This document shows, one piece after another, positions 1 to 7,498 of a stretch of 64,000 nucleotides of DNA. The number at the start of each line of letters is the position of its first letter. The stretch's first letter is position 1. A program made the translations under genes and the position numbers. A model generated the notes under the pieces. The model made no database searches. It saw only the letters and a list, made by a program, of their open reading frames with translations, and was not told the DNA's origin. Origin of the DNA: Verrucomicrobiales bacterium (lineage in GTDB: Bacteria > Verrucomicrobiota > Verrucomicrobiia > Verrucomicrobiales > SLCJ01); the NCBI GenBank assembly GCA_024636835.1, contig JAGXGH010000086.1, forward strand, positions 32,445 to 96,444, given 5' to 3'.

Positions 1-2
1 TT

Positions 3-419
3 GAAGGCCAAAGCTACATCCGCTCCCTGATGCAGGAATCCCGCGGCACACAGGCGCTCTTTGTTCTGCTACGTTATCTACTCCCCGTTCTCAAATCCGG
101 CGGCATCGCATTCATCGATGAATTCGAATCCGGTCTACACCCTCACATGGTCCGCGCCGTCGTCGACCTCTTCTTTAACCCTGCCACCAATCCGAAAAAC
201 GCCCAGCTCATCGCCACCTTCCATACAGACTTCCTCCTCCGCGACACCCTCCACAAATACCAGGTTTACCTCGTGGAAAAAGACGACGAACTCGTCTCCC
301 ACGCCTACCGCCTCGACTCCATCCGCAAGTCCAAAGGCGGCAAGGCCCCGCGCAATGTGGAAAACCTCTTCGAGAAATATCACGCCGGAGCCTACGGCGG
401 CATTCCAGAGTTCTCCTGA
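3..419 (+). CDS. AAA family ATPase, C-terminal part (5' end outside window)
   Basis: The reading frame is open from base 3, so this is the last ~138 residues of a larger ATPase. Visible are a Walker B motif (IAFIDEFESGLHP) of the ABC/SMC-like 'AAA_15/AAA_21' type, followed by a segment resembling the H-loop region (LIATFHTDFLL). Such ATPases pair with TOPRIM or RloB-like proteins in phage-defence modules (AbiLi-, RloA- and OLD-like). The next gene, 9 bp downstream, is just such a partner. The Walker A motif lies outside the window, so the exact family cannot be set. The role in defence is inferred from the fold and neighbours. Confidence 0.75.
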   Translation, partial: EGQSYIRSLMQESRGTQALFVLLRYLLPVLKSGGIAFIDEFESGLHPHMVRAVVDLFFNPATNPKNAQLIATFHTDFLLRDTLHKYQVYLVEKDDELVSHAYRLDSIRKSKGGKAPRNVENLFEKYHAGAYGGIPEFS

Positions 420-428
420 TCATCGGTC

Positions 429-941
429 ATGTCGCGCACCAACCCCAGTAAGAAGAAACCCCGCTACGCCCGCGCGACGGCTCAGATCGTCGTCGAAGGC
501 TACACCGAAGAAGCCTTCTGCCGACACCTCAAATCCCTCTACGCCCATAACTGCGGGGTCAAAGTCGACATCCACAACGCCCGCGGCGGCTCCCCGCAGG
601 ACGCCATCAAATCCGCTCTCAAACGCAAGGGCTTCGACAAAACCCTCATCCTTTTCGATACCGACGTTCCTCTTCCCAAAACATGGCGCGACAGAGCCAA
701 TGCCAAAAGCTGCAAACTCATCACTCCAGCCCCCTGCATCGAAGCCTTCTTCCTCGATCTCCTCGGCCAACCCTGCAATGGAGACACTGCCGACTGCAAA
801 CGCACCTTCGAGGCCATCATCCCACCGCCGGATAAATTCACCCCGGCTCCCTACGCCGACCACTTTCCCCAATCCCTCCTCGACGAGCAGAAGAACAACA
901 ACCGACTTCTCGCCGACCTACTTACCGCTTTCCGACCATGA
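429..941 (+). CDS. RloB/AbiLii-like TOPRIM-fold protein
   Basis: This 170-residue protein begins after a short basic tail with VVEGYTEEAF, the conserved glutamate strand of a TOPRIM-like fold. Around residue 75 it has the acidic pair LILFDTDVP (DxD), then a conserved-looking PCIEAFFLDL segment. That pattern is typical of RloB/AbiLii-type proteins encoded next to AAA ATPases, where the TOPRIM part is thought to act as a nuclease once released or activated by the ATPase. Its stop overlaps the methyltransferase start by 4 bp (ATGA), so the two are translationally coupled. The family call comes from motifs and neighbourhood; nuclease activity is inferred. Confidence 0.65.
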   Translation: MSRTNPSKKKPRYARATAQIVVEGYTEEAFCRHLKSLYAHNCGVKVDIHNARGGSPQDAIKSALKRKGFDKTLILFDTDVPLPKTWRDRANAKSCKLITPAPCIEAFFLDLLGQPCNGDTADCKRTFEAIIPPPDKFTPAPYADHFPQSLLDEQKNNNRLLADLLTAFRP

Positions 942-3037
942 GTGACGACACCACACCCACCGAATCTCTCAACGATCTCCTGCCCACCACACCAGACGGA
1001 CACCAAGAACGTCTCGCCGAACTCAAGCGTCTCTTCCCCGATCTCTTCACCAACGAAGGCCACCTCAACCCCGATGAGCTTAAACGCCTCGTCGAACCCA
1101 ACGACGTGCACGAGACCGAGCGCTATGAGTTCAAATGGTATGGCAAAGCCGCCTCAAAGCGCGAAGCCTTCACACCTACCACCGCCACCCTCGTTTACGA
1201 TGAAGCGCGCTCGCTCAATCCTGACCAAGCCGATGGCAACATGATCATCGAGGGCGAAAACCTCGAAACCCTCAAACTCCTCCTCAACGCCTACCGCGAA
1301 CAGGTGAAACTCATCTACATCGACCCTCCCTACAACACCGGTAAGGATTTCATTTACCGCGACAACTACAAGAAAGACAAAGCCAACTACTGGGAGGAAA
1401 CCGGCGTCACCGAAGACGGCATCAAACTCGATTCCAACCCAGACAGTTCAGGTCGCTATCACTCGGATTGGCTCTGTTTCATCCACGAGCGATTACTCGT
1501 CGCAAGGCAGCTCCTAACTCGCGATGGTGTAATTCTAGTTTCCATCGACGACCACGAATTGGTCAATCTTCGTAAAGTCGCCGACGAGGTCTTTGGTGAA
1601 GAAAATCATATCGCAAACCTTATCTGGGAAAAAGGACGGAAGAATGACGCAAAGTTAGTGTCTGTAGGTCACGAATACATAGTTATCTATGCAAAGGACA
1701 AAAGCTTATTGAAAGAGCTGAAAACTCTGTGGCGCGAAGAAAAGCCCGGAGCTCCAGAAATTTGGGAGGAGTATTGTCGACTGAAAGAAATCCATAATGA
1801 TGAATTGGAGAAAATCGAAACGGCTCTTGGCGAATGGTTTAAAGAGCTATCAAGAAACCACCCATCAAAGAAACTTCAACGCTATCGACGCGTCGATGAA
1901 AATGGTCCTTGGCGCGATCGTGATATTTCTTGGCCTGGTGGTGATGGGCCGACATATGACGTAATTCATCCAGTAACAAAACAACCTTGTGCAGTTCCTG
2001 AACGTGGGTGGATATATTCGTCTCCAATAGAAATGCAGCGACAGATTGATATTGGATTAGTAGTCTTCCGTGAAGATCACACCGAACCTCCATTTCGGAA
2101 GGCACATCTTAGGCCCTTAGCAGAGGAGAGTGATATCGGCGAGAGCGAGGAGGAGGAAGAAGATGAAGATACCGATGATGGAGAACTCGCTCAGCAAGTG
2201 CGTGGAACCTACTTCTATAAACAATCACAACCATCGGTTAAACTTCTCCGCTCCGTATTTGACGGAAAGAAACTCTTCCCCAACCCGAAGGATTCTGAGG
2301 AGCTTGCGCGCCTTGTAAAATATGTGACGGCAGATGATAAAAAATCACTGGTCATCGACTTTTTTGGAGGCTCTGGAAGCCTTGCTCACGCGGTTCTTGA
2401 AACAAACTTCACCACAGGATCAGAATACCGCTTCATCACGGTTCAGATTCCAGAAGCTGTAAATGCAGACAAACGTGAAGGAAAAGCAGCTCTCTCAGCT
2501 GGTTTAAAAACCATCTCCTCCATCACCATCGAACGCGTCAAACGCGTCATCGAAGGATACGGCAGCGACCCGCAGCCCATCCCTGACACAGGCTTCAAGG
2601 TTTTCAAACTCGCCAAATCCAACTTCCCGCGTTGTGAGTTCAAGCCCGACTCCGAGAAGAGCGAAGAAGAAAACATTACCGCCCTGCGCCACTACATCGA
2701 CGAAAAAGAAGCCGCCTTCTTCATGACCCTCGACGAATCCGGCACCCGCGATGTGTTTGATGAAGTCCTGCTGAAAAACGGCTTCCAGCTCCACTACCGC
2801 AAAACCCGCCGCGACGATTTCCCAAAAAACGAAGTTTACGAAATCACCGACCCACGCCGTAGCGCCCTCGTTTGCCTCACCTGGAGCCAGAGCATCGACG
2901 ACATCACCCTCGCCCGCCTCCGCGAACTCACCGAATCCGGCCAAAAGCCCTTCTTCATCTGCCTCGAACGCTCCCTAACAACCACCGCCAAATGGAACCT
3001 CAAACACCTCCTCGGCGACCACTTCAACGCATTTTAA
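938..3037 (+). CDS. Site-specific DNA methyltransferase, type III Mod-like (beta class)
   Basis: 699 residues, the usual size of a type III Mod subunit. Motif IV, the catalytic DPPY (LIYIDPPYNTG), is near residue 128. The SAM-binding motif I (FFGGSGSLAHAV) is near residue 474. This order, catalytic motif first and SAM motif second, defines beta-class amino-methyltransferases, mostly N6-adenine. The segment between them, about residues 190-470, is the expected target recognition domain. It includes an acidic run rich in Glu and Asp near residue 405, and the DNA is visibly more AT-rich than either end. The gene overlaps the RloB-like gene and is followed after 1 bp by a TIR gene, where type III systems normally have res. 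A Res partner could lie left of the window. Confidence 0.85.
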   Translation: MSDDTTPTESLNDLLPTTPDGHQERLAELKRLFPDLFTNEGHLNPDELKRLVEPNDVHETERYEFKWYGKAASKREAFTPTTATLVYDEARSLNPDQADGNMIIEGENLETLKLLLNAYREQVKLIYIDPPYNTGKDFIYRDNYKKDKANYWEETGVTEDGIKLDSNPDSSGRYHSDWLCFIHERLLVARQLLTRDGVILVSIDDHELVNLRKVADEVFGEENHIANLIWEKGRKNDAKLVSVGHEYIVIYAKDKSLLKELKTLWREEKPGAPEIWEEYCRLKEIHNDELEKIETALGEWFKELSRNHPSKKLQRYRRVDENGPWRDRDISWPGGDGPTYDVIHPVTKQPCAVPERGWIYSSPIEMQRQIDIGLVVFREDHTEPPFRKAHLRPLAEESDIGESEEEEEDEDTDDGELAQQVRGTYFYKQSQPSVKLLRSVFDGKKLFPNPKDSEELARLVKYVTADDKKSLVIDFFGGSGSLAHAVLETNFTTGSEYRFITVQIPEAVNADKREGKAALSAGLKTISSITIERVKRVIEGYGSDPQPIPDTGFKVFKLAKSNFPRCEFKPDSEKSEEENITALRHYIDEKEAAFFMTLDESGTRDVFDEVLLKNGFQLHYRKTRRDDFPKNEVYEITDPRRSALVCLTWSQSIDDITLARLRELTESGQKPFFICLERSLTTTAKWNLKHLLGDHFNAF

Positions 3038-3038
3038 G

Positions 3039-3995
3039 ATGGCCACGCTCTTTTTCTCATACTCCCACGCGGATGAAACCCTACGCGATGAGCTTCAGAA
3101 ACACCTCATCATGCTCGAGCGCTCGGGAACGATTGAATCGTGGCATGATCGACGCATTCCCGCTGGAGATAATTTTGCCGATAGTATTGATGAGAACCTC
3201 GAGAAGGCGGAAGTTATTCTTCTACTGGTAAGCCCTGACTTTCTTGCGTCCCGCTATTGCTACGAGGTGGAAATGACTAGGGCATTGGAAAAGCACAACA
3301 ACGGCAGCGCCAGAGTAATCCCCGTCATACTACGCCCCAGTGACTGGCACAACTCACCGCTGAAAGATCTCCTGGCTGCGCCGAAAGATGGAAAACCAGT
3401 GACCAAGTGGACCGATCTAGACGAAGCCTTCCTCAACGTGACCCAGATGATTCGCGATGCAATCGGGTCGTCAGCAAATTCCGCGCCGCCCGTCCAAACA
3501 ATTTCCACGCCAACGAATCCCGTCATCGAGAGTCATCCACGCTCCAGCAACCTGGCCGTTAAAAAGACCTTTACGGATGCAGACAAGGATCAGTTTCTGG
3601 ACGATGCATTCGGCTACATTTCACGTTATTTTGAAGGATCACTAAAGGAACTTGAACAACGTAACCCGGAGATCCAAACCCGATTCGATCCCTACGCTAG
3701 CCACGGCTTTGAGGCTACCATTTATCGGGAAGGGAATAAAATCAGCCGCTGTGTGATTGAAAGAAGCCCGGATCAAGCAATGGGTAATTCCATTACCTAC
3801 GGAACCCAACGATCCTCAGGCAACCGTAGCAGCATGAACGAATCCCTTATCATCGAACAAACTGACCAATCACTACATCTTCGCCCAATGATGAGCCACA
3901 TCATGCGAGGTGGATTCGAATCAGACAGCCTGCTAACCTTCGAAGGCGCATCGTCACTGTATTGGGACAAACTGATGGAGTCACTACAAAGATAA
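3039..3995 (+). CDS. TIR domain protein
   Basis: 318 residues. The first ~145 form a TIR_2-type domain, seen as LFFSYSHADE at the N-terminus, then WHDRRIPAGDNF, ILLLVSPDFLASRYC and VIPVILRPSDWH. The likely catalytic glutamate of NAD-cleaving bacterial TIRs is Glu78 in YCYEVEM. The C-terminal ~170 residues, after a Pro/Ser-rich linker, are not recognised and may be the sensing or partner-binding part. It starts 1 bp after the methyltransferase stop, so the two are surely co-transcribed. Bacterial TIR proteins often act as NAD-depleting or signalling effectors in abortive infection. That role here, and any control by the methyltransferase or the ATPase pair, is inference. Confidence 0.85.
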   Translation: MATLFFSYSHADETLRDELQKHLIMLERSGTIESWHDRRIPAGDNFADSIDENLEKAEVILLLVSPDFLASRYCYEVEMTRALEKHNNGSARVIPVILRPSDWHNSPLKDLLAAPKDGKPVTKWTDLDEAFLNVTQMIRDAIGSSANSAPPVQTISTPTNPVIESHPRSSNLAVKKTFTDADKDQFLDDAFGYISRYFEGSLKELEQRNPEIQTRFDPYASHGFEATIYREGNKISRCVIERSPDQAMGNSITYGTQRSSGNRSSMNESLIIEQTDQSLHLRPMMSHIMRGGFESDSLLTFEGASSLYWDKLMESLQR

Positions 3996-4006
3996 CTCAA
4001 AGACCG

Positions 4007-5167
4007 ATGTTCATCAGCCTGCAGCAGACCACTGGCTCCCGCATCACCAGCCTATCGAAGCAATGGCGCGACCGTGAAGAGGAGCTTCGGAAGCTCGGAC
4101 AGTCCGATGAGTTGATCTGCCCGCATTGCAAGGAACTCGTCACCTTCCGATGCGGTGAGATCAACCGCCCTCATTTCGCTCATCGGCAAGACACCAAGTG
4201 TCCGCTCAAAGGCAACCGCAGCCCGCAAGAAATCGAAGCCAAGGCTCAGCTCTACGAAGCCCTAGAGCACACTTGGCCCGATGAAGTGCAAATGGACGTC
4301 ATGTTGGACGGCGAAACCCAACCCATCGACATTCTTTTACTCAAGAACGGTGAACCCTTCGCCGCCTACTGGACGCTCAGCAGAACCATCCGCAACTGGG
4401 ACGCCTTCACCGCTCCTGCCGAAAATCACCAGATCCGCTACCACATCATCTACACCGGCGACGCCCACAAACACCCGGAAGACCAACTCATCCTCCAAAA
4501 ACAGCAACGGGATCAGATTCACCACAGCCAGGAGTTCGACAGTTGCGAGTTCGCCAACCACGGCCACCTCAGCTTCATCGATATCGAATCCTCACAGCTT
4601 GTGATCTACCGTGGCCTGACTTGCGTCCACTCCCCCAACGGATACCAATACGAGCTCAAACGCACCGCACCGCTTCGGCAACTCCACATCAACACAAATG
4701 GAGAACTCATCACCAGCGAGGATATCAGCTACACCAAAGAGCTGGCTATTCTGATCAAGCAACGACAGGAAGAACTCCACCGCAGAATTGAAGAAAAGCA
4801 CCGACGAGAACGAGAAGAAGCGGAAGCACGCGCCAAGCGCCTAATCAGCCAACAACAACGACAGCAGAAAACCAAACAACGGCAGTGCATTTATTGTCAT
4901 CAAGACACCGACGCTTGGGCGCTGTTCCGTCCCGGGGGCAAATGTGTCTGCCATGCATGTCTTCCAAACCACAAGCAACAAAACCCCAATAGCGCGGCAG
5001 GTGTTTTAAAACGCGCTGAGACCGCCGCACGGCCAAAGATTGGGGTCTACACCTGCGTCTACTGCAAGAAGGAAACTTCTGAATGGAGTATCATGTCGAA
5101 CGCAAACAAAACCTGCGTCTGCAAAGAATGTCTTCCAGAACACAACCGCCGCAGAACAGGCAAGTGA
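4007..5167 (+). CDS. CoiA-like protein with two C-terminal zinc knuckles
   Basis: About 386 residues from the ATG at 4007, chosen because the earlier start at 3962 lies inside the TIR gene. The N-terminus resembles the competence protein CoiA: a CPHCKELVTFR zinc strand, PHFAHRQDTKC, then a nuclease-like segment with PIDILLLKNGEPFAAYW. The usual E-x-Q of the CoiA nuclease is not visible after that Asp, so it may be inactive or divergent. A charged helix rich in Glu and Arg (about residues 245-290) leads to two tandem knuckles of the form CxxC-x(15-16)-CxCxxC (CIYCHQDTDAW and CVYCKKETSEW), each ending in CLPxH. It follows the TIR gene by 11 bp and appears to be the last gene of the island. Confidence 0.6.
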   Translation: MFISLQQTTGSRITSLSKQWRDREEELRKLGQSDELICPHCKELVTFRCGEINRPHFAHRQDTKCPLKGNRSPQEIEAKAQLYEALEHTWPDEVQMDVMLDGETQPIDILLLKNGEPFAAYWTLSRTIRNWDAFTAPAENHQIRYHIIYTGDAHKHPEDQLILQKQQRDQIHHSQEFDSCEFANHGHLSFIDIESSQLVIYRGLTCVHSPNGYQYELKRTAPLRQLHINTNGELITSEDISYTKELAILIKQRQEELHRRIEEKHRREREEAEARAKRLISQQQRQQKTKQRQCIYCHQDTDAWALFRPGGKCVCHACLPNHKQQNPNSAAGVLKRAETAARPKIGVYTCVYCKKETSEWSIMSNANKTCVCKECLPEHNRRRTGK

Positions 5168-5183
5168 GTGGTAAATCCATATC

Positions 5184-5354
5184 TCACCTGCCCTGTAAAA
5201 ACCCCACCACTTCCGCCGACTCAAAGCCATCTGTAACCAAGGGTTGAAACTCATCGCAAGCCTTCATTTCACACATCAATTCGCCCGGCGGCCAGAACAC
5301 GCCTGCATTGATTCTTCGTGTCACCTCGACCACCCCTTGCGTGCTTAATAGAAC
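5184..5354 (-). pseudogene. C-terminal remnant of an unknown protein, possibly PD-(D/E)XK nuclease-like
   Basis: No intact gene lies between 5168 and 5476. On the minus strand, a frame ending at the TGA at 5184-5186 reads a plausible protein tail of about 56 residues without a start codon. It contains VTRRINAGVFWPPGEL and CDEFQPLVTDGFES. An 'I..GVFWPP...D.F..L' tail is like the ends of some RecB/AddB-type PD-(D/E)XK proteins, but this is recognition by eye only. Beyond about 5355 the frame stays open but looks non-coding, as if the rest of the gene was lost. The stretch 5355-5476 holds nothing I can name. Confidence 0.35.
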
Positions 5355-5476
5355 TTTATTTCCTCGTTGGCTGAAAGCTTTTCGCCGACACAGAAACGAC
5401 CTCGCTCTTGTATTACAAGTAGCAGTCGGGGGGCATAGTTGGTGATTCTCTCTGATACCACTTCACACATCCCCGA

Positions 5477-6853
5477 CTATTTCTCCTTCCCATGCTCGAC
5501 GACGGGCCAGAATTTTTCCCAGTCGAAGGGTCGGGAAAATTCGCCGTAGTGGCATTTCATACAATCGCCGGCGCCGAGCGGGCGGAACTTGAAGGCAGGT
5601 TCCTTGCCGCTATTCCAAGCGTTGACGTGTTCGCTGCCGGGCCCGTGGCAGGATTCGCACCCAACGTTGGTTAGCTTGGTGTCGCCATATTCACGACGGT
5701 ATCCCGAGGGAGTTCCGAAGCCAACGGTGTGGCACCCGATGCAGGTTGGATCGGCGTCGGAGTTCTTTTTAACCAAGGTGTCGAAAGCGTGCGAGTGGGC
5801 GGAAGCATGCCACGTCTCGGCTTCTTTAACGTGACATTGGACGCACTGGTCGCTGCCGACATAAGTGGCGACAGGTTTGACTCCGGGAACGGCATTTTCG
5901 CTGAGTCGTTCCGGGTGATCGATAAGTAGATCGGTATGGCGAACGACGTCGCGGTACTTTGCGGAAAGCGCCAAGAGTTCCTCATCCTGCGGGATGTGCG
6001 GCTTCATGAGCTGAATATCGAAGTCCTTCGCCTTGAGCCCATCGTTGTTTCGAAAAAGCGAAACCTGCCCGACCGTGCGCGCCTGGTTGGAGGTGAACAC
6101 AATGTAGGACTGATTCTCCTTTTGCAGGTATTGCGAGGCCTGCCGAACGTCTCCTCCGATGATGAGGGAGAACTCATAGAACGCATTGGCGATCCGCTTC
6201 ATTTCTTCTTCGGGCGCGTAGGCGAGGAGAATGACTTCGTCACACTCTGTCGCGAGCGCGGGAAGGTAACGTGAAATAGCGTCGTCGAGGCTAAGTATCT
6301 CGAGACCTTCACCGGGGTCTGCCACCGAATTGGGATCGACAACGCCAAGGATTCCAATTTTTTTGTTTCGAATAGTGACTATCTTGGATGGCGGGGCGAT
6401 GAGTTCGCCACTCTCCTCATTGATCAGCGACGCGCTGATCAGTGGCGCCTTTTGCGATGCGATGATCTCCTGCAGGGTCGCGCCGGTGAGCTTGGCTTCA
6501 GCCCCTCCAAGGTTGAGGGCATGATAGCCCATAATATTGTAGGCTTGGAGGATATGGCGGTATTTGATCACGCGGAAATCCTCGTCGCCAGCGAGCGAGT
6601 TGCCGACATCCACGAGGAGCGATTCAGGGTCGCGATGCCGATCCAGCCAGGTGCGAATGCGGGTTAGTCCTCCGTATTGGCCGGTGAAACACCCGCAAGG
6701 CTCCATGCGCCCGCGGTTGTCACAGGTGAAGTATACGGGCAAGGCATCGGCTTCCCCTCCCCCCTCTTTCGGATCGGGTTTGTAAAGAAACCCAAGTCCA
6801 CCAATAACGAAGACGACCAAGCAGAGAAGAGCGGCGTAGGCAGGCTTATTCAT
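5477..6853 (-). CDS. Tetrahaem c554-like cytochrome fused to a metallophosphatase-like domain
   Basis: 458 residues with an N-terminal membrane anchor or signal (residues ~5-25). Residues ~35-330 resemble the 5'-nucleotidase/metallophosphatase-like domain seen in planctomycete and verrucomicrobial multihaem proteins, starting with CDNRGRMEPCGCF and GGLTR. The C-terminal part has four haem sites: CVQCH (337), CIGCH (371), CESCH (399) and CMKCH (431), the arrangement of the cytochrome c554 family. It should act in the periplasm as an electron carrier or sensor; no substrate can be named. It is the last gene of the MoxR/BatA operon and starts only 3 bp after the DUF4159 gene. Confidence 0.8.
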   Translation of the reverse strand: MNKPAYAALLCLVVFVIGGLGFLYKPDPKEGGGEADALPVYFTCDNRGRMEPCGCFTGQYGGLTRIRTWLDRHRDPESLLVDVGNSLAGDEDFRVIKYRHILQAYNIMGYHALNLGGAEAKLTGATLQEIIASQKAPLISASLINEESGELIAPPSKIVTIRNKKIGILGVVDPNSVADPGEGLEILSLDDAISRYLPALATECDEVILLAYAPEEEMKRIANAFYEFSLIIGGDVRQASQYLQKENQSYIVFTSNQARTVGQVSLFRNNDGLKAKDFDIQLMKPHIPQDEELLALSAKYRDVVRHTDLLIDHPERLSENAVPGVKPVATYVGSDQCVQCHVKEAETWHASAHSHAFDTLVKKNSDADPTCIGCHTVGFGTPSGYRREYGDTKLTNVGCESCHGPGSEHVNAWNSGKEPAFKFRPLGAGDCMKCHYGEFSRPFDWEKFWPVVEHGKEK

Positions 6854-6856
6854 GGT

Positions 6857-7489
6857 CTAATGGACGAGGGCGTAAACGAGAGCATTCTCATTGATCTTGG
6901 CACAATCATTTATTTGGCTCCCTCCGCAGCAACAGCAACCCTTGGCATTTGAGGAATCGTTGAGCCCTTCGGGTGAGTAGAGAATAGCCAGTCGGTCATT
7001 CACCGTGATGCCGTAAAGTTGGACAGTTTTCCGTGACGCCTTGATTTCGGTGATTTTATTCACCATCGAGAAAAGTTCATGATCCATGGAAAGTGGCTCC
7101 AAGGGATACGCAGGAAAGACCGCGGCAAGTTCACGGCGGAAGGCTTTGTTCCACGCCGCGTCGGAGCACCCGGGACTGACGATAACGAAGCCACCGTTCC
7201 TGACGTAGCGTTTCAGGTTATTGCGCTCGGCTTCCGAAAGACTGAAATCGCCTTCCCCTGTGAAGACACAGAGCGGTGTGGAAAAAACTTCATCGGTGGC
7301 CAGTTTTACCCGGGCAAAGCGCGGTGCGATGTTCAGCCCGGTAGAATGGGCGGTAGTGGTGAGGAACTTGTCCGCAAAGCATACCGACGTCTGGTTTTTC
7401 CCGTAAACGAGATTTCCACAGACAATTTGCGGTTCACCAGCGCGGGCGAGTCCAATGAGAACAATGAGGAAAGTGAAAATGGCTTTCAT
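6857..7489 (-). CDS. DUF4159-type secreted protein
   Basis: 210 residues with a short signal peptide ending near Ala-Arg-Ala-Gly (residues 15-18). The middle (SLSEAERNNLKRYVRNGGF, then VIVSPGC) matches the DUF4159/glutamine-amidotransferase-like pattern common in MoxR-BatA operons, in which a 'put up a curtain' loop is followed by a glycine strand. Near the C-terminus is an unusual cysteine cluster, GCCCCGG, then DCAKINENALVYAL. The cluster could bind a metal, but that is a guess. The gene is 9 bp after the large membrane protein and 3 bp before the cytochrome. Confidence 0.65.
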   Translation of the reverse strand: MKAIFTFLIVLIGLARAGEPQIVCGNLVYGKNQTSVCFADKFLTTTAHSTGLNIAPRFARVKLATDEVFSTPLCVFTGEGDFSLSEAERNNLKRYVRNGGFVIVSPGCSDAAWNKAFRRELAAVFPAYPLEPLSMDHELFSMVNKITEIKASRKTVQLYGITVNDRLAILYSPEGLNDSSNAKGCCCCGGSQINDCAKINENALVYALVH

Positions 7490-7498
7490 GAGTATTTA

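Noticed and set aside
61..945. 294-residue Ser/Pro/Thr-rich plus ORF
   Set aside because: Covers the ATPase and RloB-like genes in another frame; no motif, biased composition.
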